A program made the translations under genes and the position numbers. From NCBI GenBank assembly GCA_030248215.1, contig JASANG010002005.1, positions 57,131 through 121,130 of the forward strand: a stretch of DNA of 64,000 bases, written 5' to 3'. This DNA comes from Enoplolaimus lenunculus. Lineage: Eukaryota > Nematoda > Enoplea > Enoplida > Thoracostomopsidae. Positions 47,767-58,295 of this stretch are shown one piece after another (position 1 is the first letter of the stretch; each line of letters opens with the position of its first letter). The notes below the pieces were generated by a model that saw nothing but the letters and a program-made list of their open reading frames with translations, was not told where the DNA came from and did not search any database.

Positions 47767-47930
47767 GGCCAATGTTACTTTAAGGTGTGTAATAGTAGAA
47801 TAAGCGTATTCGTAAGCCTAAGCGTTGCAAAAATGTGTTCCTAAGCCTAAGCAAAAAATGTAATCTAGAATCTAAACTTACTGTTTTATGGATCCACCGG
47901 AAACCTGGACGCCCCTTAACGTAACATGGT
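47767..47930. mobile_element. GGCC-ended MITE, ATGTTACTTTAAGG subfamily
   Basis: The left end GGCCAATGTTACTTTAAGG and right end CCCCTTAACGTAACATGG are inverted. The interior TGTAATCTAGAATCTAAAC is shared with 17033-17181, with CCTAAGC units. It lies about 320 bp upstream of the spectrin start codon. Confidence 0.78.
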
Positions 47931-49616
47931 GCAGTTGTTTCTTACAAAAATTTATTTCAGTAAAATTTCGGCTAAAATTCAATGCTCTCTACCATGGGAA
48001 AATCAAGCCAACACCAATCTACACATTAACAACCCAACTAAACTTCAACCAACCAGTTCATGTTTTCTTAACCCTTACCACTGGAAAAGTCAATCAACAC
48101 CAAAACTACGACCCAAACTGTTCTCTAAAACTACGAAACCGAAACTTATCCATATACGATCACCGCAAGCAACAACGTTTCAAAGCAGAAACAACCACAT
48201 ATACACAAACTTGTAAAACACACAGACACACACATACGTATATATGCATAATACAGCTAGACCAATAAAACAGCGTTTTGGTGTTTGTTCCCAATGGAGC
48301 CCCAGATTAACCAGATACCACGCAGCGTTCAGGATACAGCAACACAGGGCCCCAACCATAAAACCTGAAACAGAGCCAGTGTACACAAAGACCACCGGAA
48401 TAAGTGGTAAGTTAGCAAAGCTTTACGCTATACGAAGAACAAAACTGGTCATCTTATTTTAATACGCGTAACGGCCAGAGGGGAACGGTAGCGGCAGCGG
48501 ACACACTCTTCCTTTGTGATATTTTTCCACGATATTAGGATCCTTTCAATTGGTAATATAACCAACCACTCTTCGAAATTTTAACAGAACGCGGCTCTTT
48601 TCCAAAATCATGGTTACATCCCTGGACACTCGACCACTTACCAAGTTAAAGCGATCAAATGTGAGTGTCTACACAAAAGCTAACACAACTGCGCTGTATT
48701 GCTCCGAAATATTTGCTCACTCATACGCTATATATGCATTACACATATGTATATGCATATACATATACAGTATACAGACGTAGCAAACACGTCAAAGCAA
48801 AAGACAGAATATGCGATAAATCAAGCGGAACCGTCATTTTGTATATTATATCTTAAATCTTTACATGCAATGACAGACAGACTACAACAAGCCATTTGAA
48901 AATGAAATCTGGACCAGAACCGGAAACCAGTGTGGAAACGAAAGTTCGGATTCGGTTGTGAAAAAGCCGTATTCCACAGTATGTTTGTTCGTTTTAAACC
49001 ATACAAATTTTAAAAAAATCGGGTGCTAAATATATTAACATTTAAAACTTATGCGGCTAGCATTGCGTCGATATTCCGAAACAAATTATAGATATATCTG
49101 AAATGTGCAGCATGCAAGATTCGGGTTCGGATTTCGGCAAATTGCAATGGATTTGGACTCGGTAAAATCGTGGTTTCGGTGCCTGGCGTTTCGCTGGTGG
49201 GAGGCGATGGCGCAAGACACAATAGGCCAAAGTCCCCCGACTAGGCAAATTCCCCAGGTTCAACCCCCCACTCGAAAAATCGCCCCGTGGTGGCAATTTC
49301 ATCTGAAATGCCAATGCAACAGCGAATATGCAACCTATGCGCTCAAATATGTCAGTGGCAATGCTTATCAGTTACTTTTTTCGTTTAAGCAACGCCTTAA
49401 ACTCGAAATCATTTATTAAGCACACATTTTGCTCAAATAACTAAAAATTATCCGAAAAAAATCGCAATTTTTGTCCTCGCTGGTTTAACCCGGGGGTATT
49501 TCTTCAAAGATTCCGACTAGGCAAATCCCCCGGGTTGAACCTGGGTGCACCACTGAAAAAGCCCCCCCCCCGCCCCCTCGAGAATGAAGGACGAAATGCC
49601 AGTGTACCACCCTGAT

Positions 49617-49930
49617 ATTTAGCCCATGGTACTTCTAAGGGCATCCACTTCTCCTTGGGCACTATAAAATAGAGGTGGCATTGCATTAAAGCTAATATTT
49701 TCGCTTCGGCTTAGGCTTAGTTCTAGAGATATTTTCACGCTGACGTTTAGGCTTCAGCCTGGAATAGAAATACGCTGATACTGCTACGCCTTTTGTTCTT
49801 TATCAGGTTTAGCAGCGTTATTATAAACCAATACATTGAGAACGTACACGGGCACACGCAAATATTTACAACACATGTGAAAATTTGGATGCATGGAGGC
49901 AAAAATAAACGTCATGTTGATACTGCACAT
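49617..49930. repeat. Interspersed repeat, GCCCATGG/AAGGGCATCC type
   Basis: AAGGGCATCCACTTCTCC, ACTATAAAATAGAGGTGGC and later CAGCGTTATTATAAACCAAT are shared with 54757-55139, which is interrupted at a different place by a different hAT-like element. It shares the GGCCCATG-type left end with the MITE family. Confidence 0.65.
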
Positions 49931-50229
49931 CAGGGATGGGCGGTCTCGGTTAAAAATCGAGATCGTGACCTGACTACCGAGACCGGCAAGAAAAGTCTCA
50001 GTGTCGGTAAATGTTCGGTCATCACCGAAAAAAAAAACAAAAAAATTATTTCTGCTTTTTTGTAGTTTTTGCGCTTTTTGTGTTTTTCGCAGCTTTTTTG
50101 TGTTTTTCCGAATATCATCACTTACTTCAACAGTACAGTCATACATTTGCTGAATCCTTGACTTCTGGTCTCGTGTTTCTGGTTCCAGACCACCAAGAGT
50201 AAAAAACGAGACCGAGACTCCCATCCCTG
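49931..50229. mobile_element. hAT-like element, CAGGGATGGGCGGTCTCGG ends
   Basis: The left end CAGGGATGGGCGGTCTCGG mirrors the right end CCGAGACTCCCATCCCTG. The flanks are CTGCACAT and TTACACAT (6 of 8 identical). It inserts into the repeat at 49617. A related right end is at 53027-53062 and a left end near 53996. Confidence 0.75.
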
Positions 50230-50374
50230 TTACACATCGGTTAAAAACATTGATGCATAATATGTAGTTCCTTCATGAGCAACAGCAGTAAAAACATGGA
50301 AGAACCAAGAAACAGGAGTGTAATATTGAAGTTCTTATAAGATACAAAAACCTAAAACTCAGCAGAGAGTGTGC

Positions 50375-50432
50375 ATCGACGTGGCTCAATCTTATCGCGC
50401 TGGACTGAGAATCTTTCAGCCATGGATCATTG
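50375..50432 (+). repeat. tRNA-like SINE, left part (split by a MITE)
   Basis: CGACGTGGCTCAATCTTATC with GCGCTGGACTGAGAATC looks like a tRNA 5' half. The B-box half, GGATCGAAACCCCG, resumes at 50840 after the inserted element. Rejoining at the target duplication gives a continuous tRNA-like unit. Confidence 0.5.
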
Positions 50433-50831
50433 GGCCCATGTTACTATAAAGGCCGTCCCAATTTCCCGGGACAGAAATATACCCAGAGTGCACATTTTAT
50501 GCGCTCCTGTTTACATATGCACATATAATATATATAATATATAATATATATCAACTGTCCCATTTGTCCCGACTGTTCATCTGCACCGTCTGTCCCCAAT
50601 TGTACCATCTGTCCCGTTGTCCCAACTGTTATCAGTCCCATCTGTCCCATTTCTCCATCTGTCTAAGCTGTCCCATCTGTCCCACTGTCTCATCTGTCTC
50701 AACTGTCCACCTGTCCCAATTATATTTTTTGTATGTACTCCTGGTACATTGCTTCCCGGGAAAATGGGACAGGTACTACTGGTACATTTCTGTCCCGGGA
50801 AAATGGGACGGCCTTTAGGGTAACATTGGAC
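50433..50831. mobile_element. GGCC-ended element with GTCCCA minisatellite and perfect 8-bp TSD
   Basis: It begins GGCCCATGTTACTATAAAGG and CCGTCCCAATTTCCCGGGAC; it ends TTTAGGGTAACATTGGAC. GATCATTG flanks it on both sides (50425-50432 and 50832-50839). The interior has a TATAATA stretch and a short array of CTGTCCCATCTGTCCCA units. It is the small sibling of 56477-57888. Confidence 0.85.
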
Positions 50832-50839
50832 GATCATTG

Positions 50840-50870
50840 GATCGAAACCCCGTAAGTACGCCCCTCATTT
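50840..50870 (+). repeat. tRNA-like SINE, right part (B box)
   Basis: GGATCGAAACCCCGTAAG resembles a pol III B box (GGTTCGAANCC). It continues the unit interrupted at 50433. Confidence 0.45.
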
Positions 50871-51069
50871 TCAGTTGAAGGAACTCAGAACTAAAAACCG
50901 TCGCATACCCTTGCCTACTCGACATGACATAGTGACCGCGAATAGTGACGGGCATCGGATTTTTTTCATATCCGGATATCCGAAATTGAATTTTCTAACT
51001 CGGGTATCCGAAACTCGATTTTGCGTTTTTTGGGTTTTCAAACCTCAATTTTCGTTTCTCAAGCACTTG

Positions 51070-52050
51070 TTGAGCGAAGCTCAGAGTTTCGCGAAGCGTT
51101 TTAAGTTTTGTGGGATGTAAGTCTGTCTGTCCGTCCGTTCGAAAAGAATCTCAGGAACCGCTGAACCGATTTTAATAAACTTTTTTGTTTTAAAGCCTAT
51201 CATCTTGCGGTGTTAACGTCACATTGGTGTTCTAAAATTTTAAGCCGTTTATTAGCTACAGGCTAATTTGCATAATCGGTTTAGCCTAAATTGGGACTTT
51301 TTAGGATATTTCACTAATTATTAGGGTTACAAGCAATCTAATTTCAGCAATAAATGGTTTTTGGGTGCGAGGAATCTGAATACATTGTCTACAAACCTTC
51401 AAAACGGATAACTGAATAGTTAGCTAATAGCTAATTTGCATATTACCATAATTGATAAGCCTAAATTAGGACTTTTTACAATATTTCACTAATTATTAGG
51501 GTTAACAGCAGGGTTCAAACCGGAACGTAATTTTGTCGTAATCGGAATTTTTAGATATAAATGTGTTATGATTTTTTTTAATTTTTAGTCACAAAACCAA
51601 ATAGGTTTTATTTCACATTTTACACATTATTTTGTCAGTGTAAGCTTTCAGTAGCAAAGCATAATTATCCAAATTAGGTGGTTTTTCAATTCATTTTCCG
51701 TCTTTTTAATTGCAATAAATCAAGGTGGAACATAAGTTTAAACATGAAATAATTTTGATGGAAAAACACACGGCACCGAAAATACCGGAATTCATGGATT
51801 GGAATCACACTCCGTCGGAATCGGAATGCAAATTTTGTCGAAACTTCAGCCGGCATCGGAATTCCGTTGGAACTCTGGTTACCAGCAATCTAATTTCAGC
51901 AATAAAGTGTTTTTGGTCGCGAGAAATCTGAATAAATTGTCTACAAACCTTCAAATACGATAATTGAATAGTTAGCTAATAGCTAATTTGCATATCAACA
52001 TAATTGATAAGCCTAAATTTGAACTTTTTGCAATATTTCACAATTATTAC
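51070..52050. mobile_element. HINE/mini-me-like element, copy C (interrupted)
   Basis: TTGAGCGAAGCTCAGAGTTTC, (GTCY)n and CTCAGGAACCGCTGAACCG match copies A and B. The tandem units are split at 51501 by a hAT-like insertion and resume at 51878. The usual 3' end CACTACGACTGG is missing. Confidence 0.72.
51509..51877. mobile_element. hAT-like MITE inside Helentron-like copy C
   Basis: The left end CAGGGTTCAAACCGGAAC and right end CCGTTGGAACTCTG are flanked by GTTAACAG and GTTACCAG (7 of 8 identical). The uninterrupted Helentron sequence GGTTACAAGCAATC in the sibling unit confirms the insertion point. Confidence 0.82.
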
Positions 52051-52314
52051 TACTACTTTTAACTTGTTCCGCTAAGGGAAGTACCCTGGCCCAAAAGCTG
52101 ATTGCTATGAGCGTAAAACATGCAGCAATAATTCGACAAATAGTTATTTATTACGTATGCAACTGCTGCAATAGTGCTGGGTATTCGGTTTATAAGATTG
52201 CTACTGAGTAAGAGTTGAGCTATACTTTTGTTGGCGTGCGGTGTTGTCTCCGTCACCCGCACGACAACGATGATGACGGACGGCGCTGAACGGGTGACGG
52301 ACGACGACGAAAGC

Positions 52315-52825
52315 GTGACGAACGGCGCCGAACGCGTGACGAACGGCACCGAACGCGTGACGAACGGCACCGAACGCGTGACGAACGGCACCGAACGCGT
52401 GACGAACGGCACCGAACGCGTGACGAACGGCACCGAACGCGTGACGAACGGCACCGAACGCGTGACGAACGGCACCGAATGCGTGACGAACGGCGCCGAT
52501 CGCGTGACGAACGGCGCCGATCGCGTGACGAACGACGCCGATCGCGTGACGAACGACGCCGATCGCGTGACGAACGACGCCGATCGCGTGACGAACGGCG
52601 CCGATCGCGTGACGAACGGCGCCGATCGCGTGACGAACGGCGCCGATCGCGTGACGAACGGCGCCGAAAGCGTGACGAACGGCGCCGAAAGCGTGACGAA
52701 CGGCGCCGAACGTGTGACGAACGGCGCCGAACGTGTGACGAACGGCGCCGAACGTGTGACGAACGGCGCCGAACGTGTGACGAACGGCACCGAACGCGTG
52801 ACGAACGGCGCCGAACGCGTGACGA
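52315..52825. repeat. 21-bp GC-rich minisatellite, about 24 units
   Basis: The unit is GTGACGAACGGCGCCGAACG plus C, with variants TCGCGTGACG and AACGTGTGACG. Because 21 is divisible by three and no unit contains a stop, several frames on both strands stay open (heptads such as VTNGAER and FVTRSAP). The flanks do not look like exons. I read it as a satellite, not a gene. Confidence 0.85.
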
Positions 52826-53065
52826 AAAAGCAAACCATTAACGTGAAACAAAAACAGTGTTTAAAAATAACGCACACTGCTGAATAAAACTTCGCTGTGA
52901 ATGTGTGAATTTCATGGTTACGCAATTAAAATCTTTGAAAACCGCAAAAACCTCAAAAAGAAACTGATTTACTTTAAAAATTCTAATTTTTTACCGTAAT
53001 GATCAAAAATTGACCCAGACTTTTCTTTACCGGTCTCGGCTTTTTACCGACAGCCCATCCCTCAC

Positions 53066-53220
53066 AAGCGGCGCTGTACGGGTGATGCACGGCGACGTAC
53101 GTGTGATGCACAGTGAGGGACGGCGGCGTACGTGTGACGCACAGTGACGGACGGCGGCGTACGGGTCGCACAGTGACGGACGGCGCCGTACGGGTGACGC
53201 ACGGTGACGGACGGAGCCGA
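53066..53220. repeat. GACGGACGGCG minisatellite
   Basis: Degenerate units such as GTGACGCACAGTGACGGACG alternate with GCGGCGTACG. Composition and motif resemble the sequence flanking the hAT-like element at 2840-2920. Frame-open stretches are by-products. Confidence 0.7.
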
Positions 53221-53989
53221 ACAACTATATATACATAAGTCGTTATACGTTCCAAAAAGAAAAAAACCACACTACAATATACTTACGCTAAATCGTACAA
53301 ACATCAGTCCATGTTATTTTTAGTGGTGCGATGCTTGTATCGTCGGATCCAGAAATTTCTGACGGGGCAGGCTTGTAGAGGTTTTGAACCGCAATTTTTC
53401 AAAAAAAATTAAATGACGTCCAGTATGTAATCTCGCAACGCGACTTGGCATAGGTATATAAGTAGATTTTGTTTCTTACAGAGGTAAAAAATTTAGTATA
53501 TCAAGGTGCGTATTCGATGCAAATATTTCACTGGGTTAATTTTGAGATAATTTTAAAACACGAAGTTACGTATTATTCCGATAAATATCAAGCTAAGCTG
53601 AAGTTTTTATTTTGGCATATTTTAAGAATTCAAAATTTTAAATCATCATGGAATTACGCAGGAATGTGGTTCAATATTTTAACTCATGTTTGAATACAGA
53701 ATCTTTTCGTCAGCTCCAGCACTCTAATGGTTAAATAATGAAAATCATTCAAAAAATTATTTACACAATAGCATTTCCGATATCCGACGGATATTCGGAT
53801 ATCCGTATATGCGGATACACGTCTGCTTTCGGATAAATATTTGGATATTTTTCATATTCAGATATCCGGTGTCCATCTATTACCACGATGGGTGCGCAAG
53901 GCAAACTATTACGCTAGAACAAAATAATTAAGCCGGCGGTCAAGGGACCACATTGTAAAAAACCGGGGAATGTTATATGCGAATGCATG

Positions 53990-54110
53990 CAGGCCCGGAA
54001 TGGGAGTCTCGGTTTCGGCAAGTCTCGATATTTGGCACGTGGTGGTCTCGGTTTTTCAAGTCTCGATGGTTTGGAATCGAGACCTGACCAAAAGTCGAGG
54101 ATTCAACCAA
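53990..54110. mobile_element. GTCTCGG-type hAT-like fragment
   Basis: GAATGGGAGTCTCGGTTTCGG and AATCGAGACCTGACC are related to the ends of 49931-50229. Boundaries are unclear. Confidence 0.45.
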
Positions 54111-54263
54111 TGTCTGACTGTATTCTTGAAATAAGTGTTACCTGATAAACAAAATTTCGCTGTGAATCAGGGTGAGACCGGATATCAAAAATGCCGGAGC
54201 CGGATAATCTAATATTCAGCCGGAGCCGGATAAATAATTCAAACCTATATACTAGATAGATGG

Positions 54264-54569
54264 CTGGGTTCCACCGGAATTCTCGTTCCGGACAGATTTC
54301 CTGCAAAAATTCAGTTCCTGTTACTGCAATCAAAGATGCAGGAACCGGAGTTTTTACGCTTTTGTGGCAAATGATTCATAATCATTTAAATATTGACAAA
54401 CTTTGTCTTTGAAAAATCGTCATTTCGAAGTGAGTGTTTTTACGATTAGTTCAATCATTTTGTGAATAAACAGTTTCTGATCTGTTTTCGCAAAACATGA
54501 TGATAGAAATAGTTCAAATTCCCGTTCCTGTTCCTGTTCCGGTAAAACTTTGTTCCTGTTAGAACCCTG
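54264..54569. mobile_element. hAT-like MITE with perfect 8-bp TSD (CTGGGTTCCACC ends)
   Basis: The left end CTGGGTTCCACCGGAATTC and right end CCTGTTAGAACCCTG are inverted. ATAGATGG flanks it at 54256-54263 and 54570-54577. The interior has TTCCTGTTCCGG repeats. No coding capacity. Confidence 0.86.
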
Positions 54570-54756
54570 ATAGATGGCGTTCAAATATCAAATCGTTGCT
54601 AACAATTCTTTCTTAAATGGCCTAAGGAATCAAAGTGCTTACGTGACAAACCTTATAATTTCGTGCTAATGCATTTTGACACTTTAACAACAACCCTATT
54701 CTATTATTCTACGTTTTTGCGGTGTTGAGTTCAGTTGCAATACGTATTTGTTCGGC

Positions 54757-55139
54757 CCATGTTGTTACTTTAAGGCCAAGGGCATCCATTTTTCCTTAGG
54801 TACTATAAAATATAAAATAGAGGTGGCTAGGCTAAGACTAATGCTGTTATTTTTGCTTAGGATTAGCCTCAGCTAGAGATTTTTTTGCTGAAGATTATGC
54901 TCAGTGTTTACGAATACAAGTATGCTGAGATAAATTATTGTCCCACCCCTAAAATAGTACTGGTCGTAATCTTTATCAGATTTTCCAGCGTTATTGTAAC
55001 CCAATAGTTTGTGAACATACGCGGGCACATGCAAACATTTACATTATATACATGTACGACAGAAAAAATATGTAAAAGTAAGTCAAACTGTTTCATGGTA
55101 GTTGACATAAATACAAATGATGATTTCAATTTTGTGAAG
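54757..55139. repeat. Second copy of the AAGGGCATCC interspersed repeat
   Basis: It starts GGCCCATGTTGTTACTTTAAGG and shares AAGGGCATCC, ACTATAAAATA and CAGCGTTATTGTAACCCAAT with 49617-49930. It is interrupted at its right by the element at 55140. Confidence 0.65.
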
Positions 55140-55473
55140 TAGGGATGTGCCGATTAGTCGGCATCGGTAATAATCGGCACTTTTCGATCGGTATCGGCAC
55201 TGAAAACAAATTACTGATTCTTCACAAACTGTAATCTCTCTTGCATTTTTGTTTGAAAAAATTAACTGAAATGCACCGTTCTTATAAAATTATAACTGTT
55301 TATGATGGTTAGGGTTGAAGTCTTCACATAATGATGTAACGTAGTATCCTATACGTATGTCTATTAATCATGTTGTACTAAAGTTGGAATCGGCATCGGT
55401 TCGGCAAAATTTCCAAATAATAATATGCATCGGTATGAGCATCGGAAAAAATATTGGTATCGGCACATCCCTA
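55140..55473. mobile_element. hAT-like element, TAGGGATGTGCCGATTAGTCGG ends
   Basis: The left end TAGGGATGTGCCGATTAG and right end ATCGGCACATCCCTA are inverted. TCGGCATCGG and ATCGGTATCGG motifs repeat near both ends. The flanks TTGTGAAG and TTTTGATG match only partly. This terminus type is widespread among animal hAT elements. Confidence 0.78.
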
Positions 55474-56591
55474 TTTTGATGTTTTTACATCCGGCAAGTT
55501 AAAATATCGGAGCCGAACGTCGACTTTCTTGCCGGAGCCGGATATCCGGTCGCACAATGCTGCAGGTTTATTTTTCAAAATTCGGCGGCGGTTTTTGGCG
55601 GTTTTTTTAATTTCAATGAGTTTTTAATTAAAATTGGTTTTTTCAAACGCGTTCGATACGACATATAATTACGAACGTATGTATTATATACATGCATGTA
55701 CGCATAAGTTTAGTTTACAAATACATATAAAATGCACACCGCACTGGAACGAGTCATAACTGCTGTGCTAAGTGAAATAGTCGCCTATGTAAGTTTTTGG
55801 TTGTTTAGCAATTGCAATGTTCTTTTTGAATGAGTGGCTACATTTTTGAGTGTCCATTATGCTCATCCGGCCGGCTGAAACTTTACAGTAGGGATACGGC
55901 TTACTTTTAATATTACGAATGTTTTAAAATACACAGAGCATATTATGCGTTGAGCCAGGGTGCAAAGTTATACCGTAATCGGAATCGGAACAACAAATTT
56001 ATACCAGAATCAGAATAGGAAGCGGTATCGAACAAAATTAAGAAAAAACAAAAACACAAAAACCCGGAAAAAGGCAAACAAACAGAACAAAAAAAAAAAC
56101 TAAGCGTAATTCTGATTACGCCTAACTGTTGTCGAAATATGCAATTAAATAACATCGCACCTCGAAACTTACGACATTTGTAGTTATTAGTTTTACTTTC
56201 AATCACACTAGGTTGCAAACCATACTTTTTAAGTTCCAAGCTCAACAGATACACTTTCGGTCACACGGAAATTACAGATTTAGGTTCCAAGCCCAACAGA
56301 TACACTTCGGTCACACGGGAATTACAGATTCCAGGCCAATGAATTAGTCAAATTTGAAGTTACGGTACCTTGACAATTTTGGAAACACAAATTATTAGCA
56401 GTGTAATAACCAAGAATGACAATTACGCAAACAAAATACAAATATAGCATTGTAGCAAAGAATAAATAAACTTTGATGCCAATGTTACCCTAAACACCGT
56501 CCCATTTTCCCGGGATAGAAATGTACCAGGAGTAGCCGTTCCATTTTCCCGGGACAGCAATGTACCAGGATTACATACAAAAATATCATTG

Positions 56592-57694
56592 GGACAGCGG
56601 TATAGCTGCGACAGATGAGACAGTTGGGACAGATGGGACAGTGGGACAGGTGGGACAGTTGGGACAGATGGGACACTTTGGACGGATGGGACAGTTCGGA
56701 CCGCTGGGACAGATGGGACAGATGAGACAGATGGTACAGTTTGGACAGATGGGACAGATGGGACAGTTGGGACAGATGGACAGATGGGATAGTTGGGACA
56801 GATGGGACAGTTGTGACATATCGGACAGATGGGACAGTTGGGGCAGATGGAACAGTTGAGGCAGATGGGACAGTCGGACAAATGGGACAGTTTATGACAG
56901 ATGGGACAGTTGGGACAGATGGGTCAGTTGGGACAGATGAAACAGATGGCAGATTTGACAGTCGGGACAAATGGGACAGTTGGGACAGATGGGACAGTTG
57001 GGACAGTTGCGACAGATGGGACAGTTGGGACAGTTGGGACAGTTGCGACAGATGGGACAGTTGAGACAGATGGAACAGTTGAGACAGATGGGACAGTCGG
57101 GACAGATGGGACAGTTGGGACAGATGGGACAGTTGGGACAGATGGACAGATGGGATAGTTGGGACAGATGGAACAGTTGGGACAGTTGGGACAGATGGGA
57201 CAGTTGGGGCAGATGGAACAGTTGAGGCAGATGAGACAGCGGGACAGCTTGGACAGATGGGACGGTTGGGACAGATGGGACAGTTGGGACAAACAGGACA
57301 GATGGGACTGTTGGGACAGATGGACAGTTGGGACAGATAGTTGGGACAGATGAGACAGTCGGGACAAATGGAACAAATGGGACAGACCGGACAGATGGGA
57401 CAGTTGGGACAGATGAAACAGTTGGGACAGATAGGCCAATTGGGACAGTTCGGACAGATGAGACAGTTTGGACAGATGGGACCGCTGGAACAGATGGGTC
57501 AGTTGGGACAGTTGGGACAGAAGGGACAATTGGGACCGCTGGGACAGATGGGACAGTTATGACAGATGGAACAGCTGGGACAGATGGGTCAGTTGGGACA
57601 CTTGGGACAGATGGGACAGTTTGGGACAGATGGAACAGTTGGGACAAACGGGACAGATGGAACAGTTCAAACAAACGGGACAGATGGAACAGTC
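56592..57694. repeat. 18-bp minisatellite (about 60 units)
   Basis: The unit is TTGGGACAGATGGGACAG with many point variants. The 18-bp period keeps reading frames open (for example GQMGQL heptad-like peptides and, on the other strand, HLSQLS). These are not credible proteins. The array ends in an AT-rich TATATTA run (57695-57765). Confidence 0.9.
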
Positions 57695-57765
57695 GGGTTA
57701 TATATTATATATTATATATTATATATTATATATTATATATTATATATTATATATTATATATTTAT
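57695..57765. repeat. TATATTA microsatellite
   Basis: About eight TATATTATA-type units. A shorter version of the same run lies at the equivalent place in the sibling element (50525-50552). Confidence 0.85.
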
Positions 57766-57888
57766 GTATATGTATCCTACGTATCTGCCTGTGCATACGT
57801 AAACAGGAGCGCATATAAGTGTGCACTCCTGGTATATTTCTGTCCCGGGAAATTGGGACGGCCTTTATAGCAAACAGTAACATGGGCC

Positions 57889-58254
57889 AACTTTGTTTAA
57901 TATATTTCTTCTGTTTTTTTCAAAAGTTTTTTCCGCTGTCCCCGCTGTCGACGTTGTCCCCGATGTCCCAGCTTTTCCCTCTGTCCTCGCTGTCCAAACT
58001 TGCCCAATCTCGTACCTGTCTCCACTGTCCCAGTTGTTACCGATGTCCCCGCTGTCAAAGCTGTCCCAGCTGTCCTTATTGTCCCAGCTGTGGCTGTCCC
58101 AGCTGTCCTAGCAGTCACGACTTTCGTCATAGATGCCCCGTTGTCCCAGCTGTTCCGTTGTCCCGGCTGTTCCACTATTCCGGTTGTTCCACTGTTCGCA
58201 GCACTCCTGCTTGCCTTTTTCCTGGGATAGCTGGACGGCTCTCAGCGTAACATG
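57889..58254. repeat. GTCCCAGCT-type minisatellite, adjacent relative
   Basis: Degenerate 9-bp units (CTGTCCCAG, CTGTCCCCG, TTGTCCCAG) run from 57945 to 58195 and are followed by CAGCGTAACATGGCC, a right terminus of the same family. No left terminus of its own is visible, suggesting tandem or nested insertion. Confidence 0.7.
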
Positions 58255-58295
58255 GCCGATGTTGATATGTTGATGCTCCCACCTAGCTGCACGCT

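Larger units (their letters stand above)
50941..53882. mobile_element. Nested composite: outer TAGTGACGGGCATCGGA-ended element
   Basis: The left end TAGTGACGGGCATCGGAT with CATATCCGGATATCCG is mirrored by the right end CAGATATCCGGTGTCCATCT at 53860-53878. These look like hAT ends of the GGGCATCGGATATCC type. Between them lie a Helentron-like copy (51070), itself split by a hAT-like MITE, and two GC-rich minisatellites. The pairing of the two ends is inference. Confidence 0.45.
56477..57888. mobile_element. Large GGCC-ended element carrying a GGGACAG minisatellite
   Basis: The left end TGCCAATGTTACCCTAAAC and CCGTCCCATTTTCCCGGG are mirrored at the right by CCCGGGAAATTGGGACGG and CAGTAACATGGGCC. 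The flanks are AACTTTGA (56469-56476) and AACTTTGT (57889-57896). At 1.4 kb it is ten times its MITE siblings, almost entirely because of the internal array. Confidence 0.83.

Noticed and set aside
48244..48462. 72-residue frame upstream of spectrin as a coding exon
   Set aside because: No homology and no splice context linking it to the spectrin start codon.
52059..52925. Long open frames on both strands (up to 288 residues) as a repetitive protein gene
   Set aside because: All come from one 21-bp minisatellite whose length is a multiple of three and lacks stops. The flanks have no homology or splice structure.
56485..57870. Many open frames of 70-260 residues rich in Gly-Gln-Met or Ser-Val-Pro
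   Set aside because: By-products of the 18-bp minisatellite inside a transposon; frames exist on both strands at the same place.
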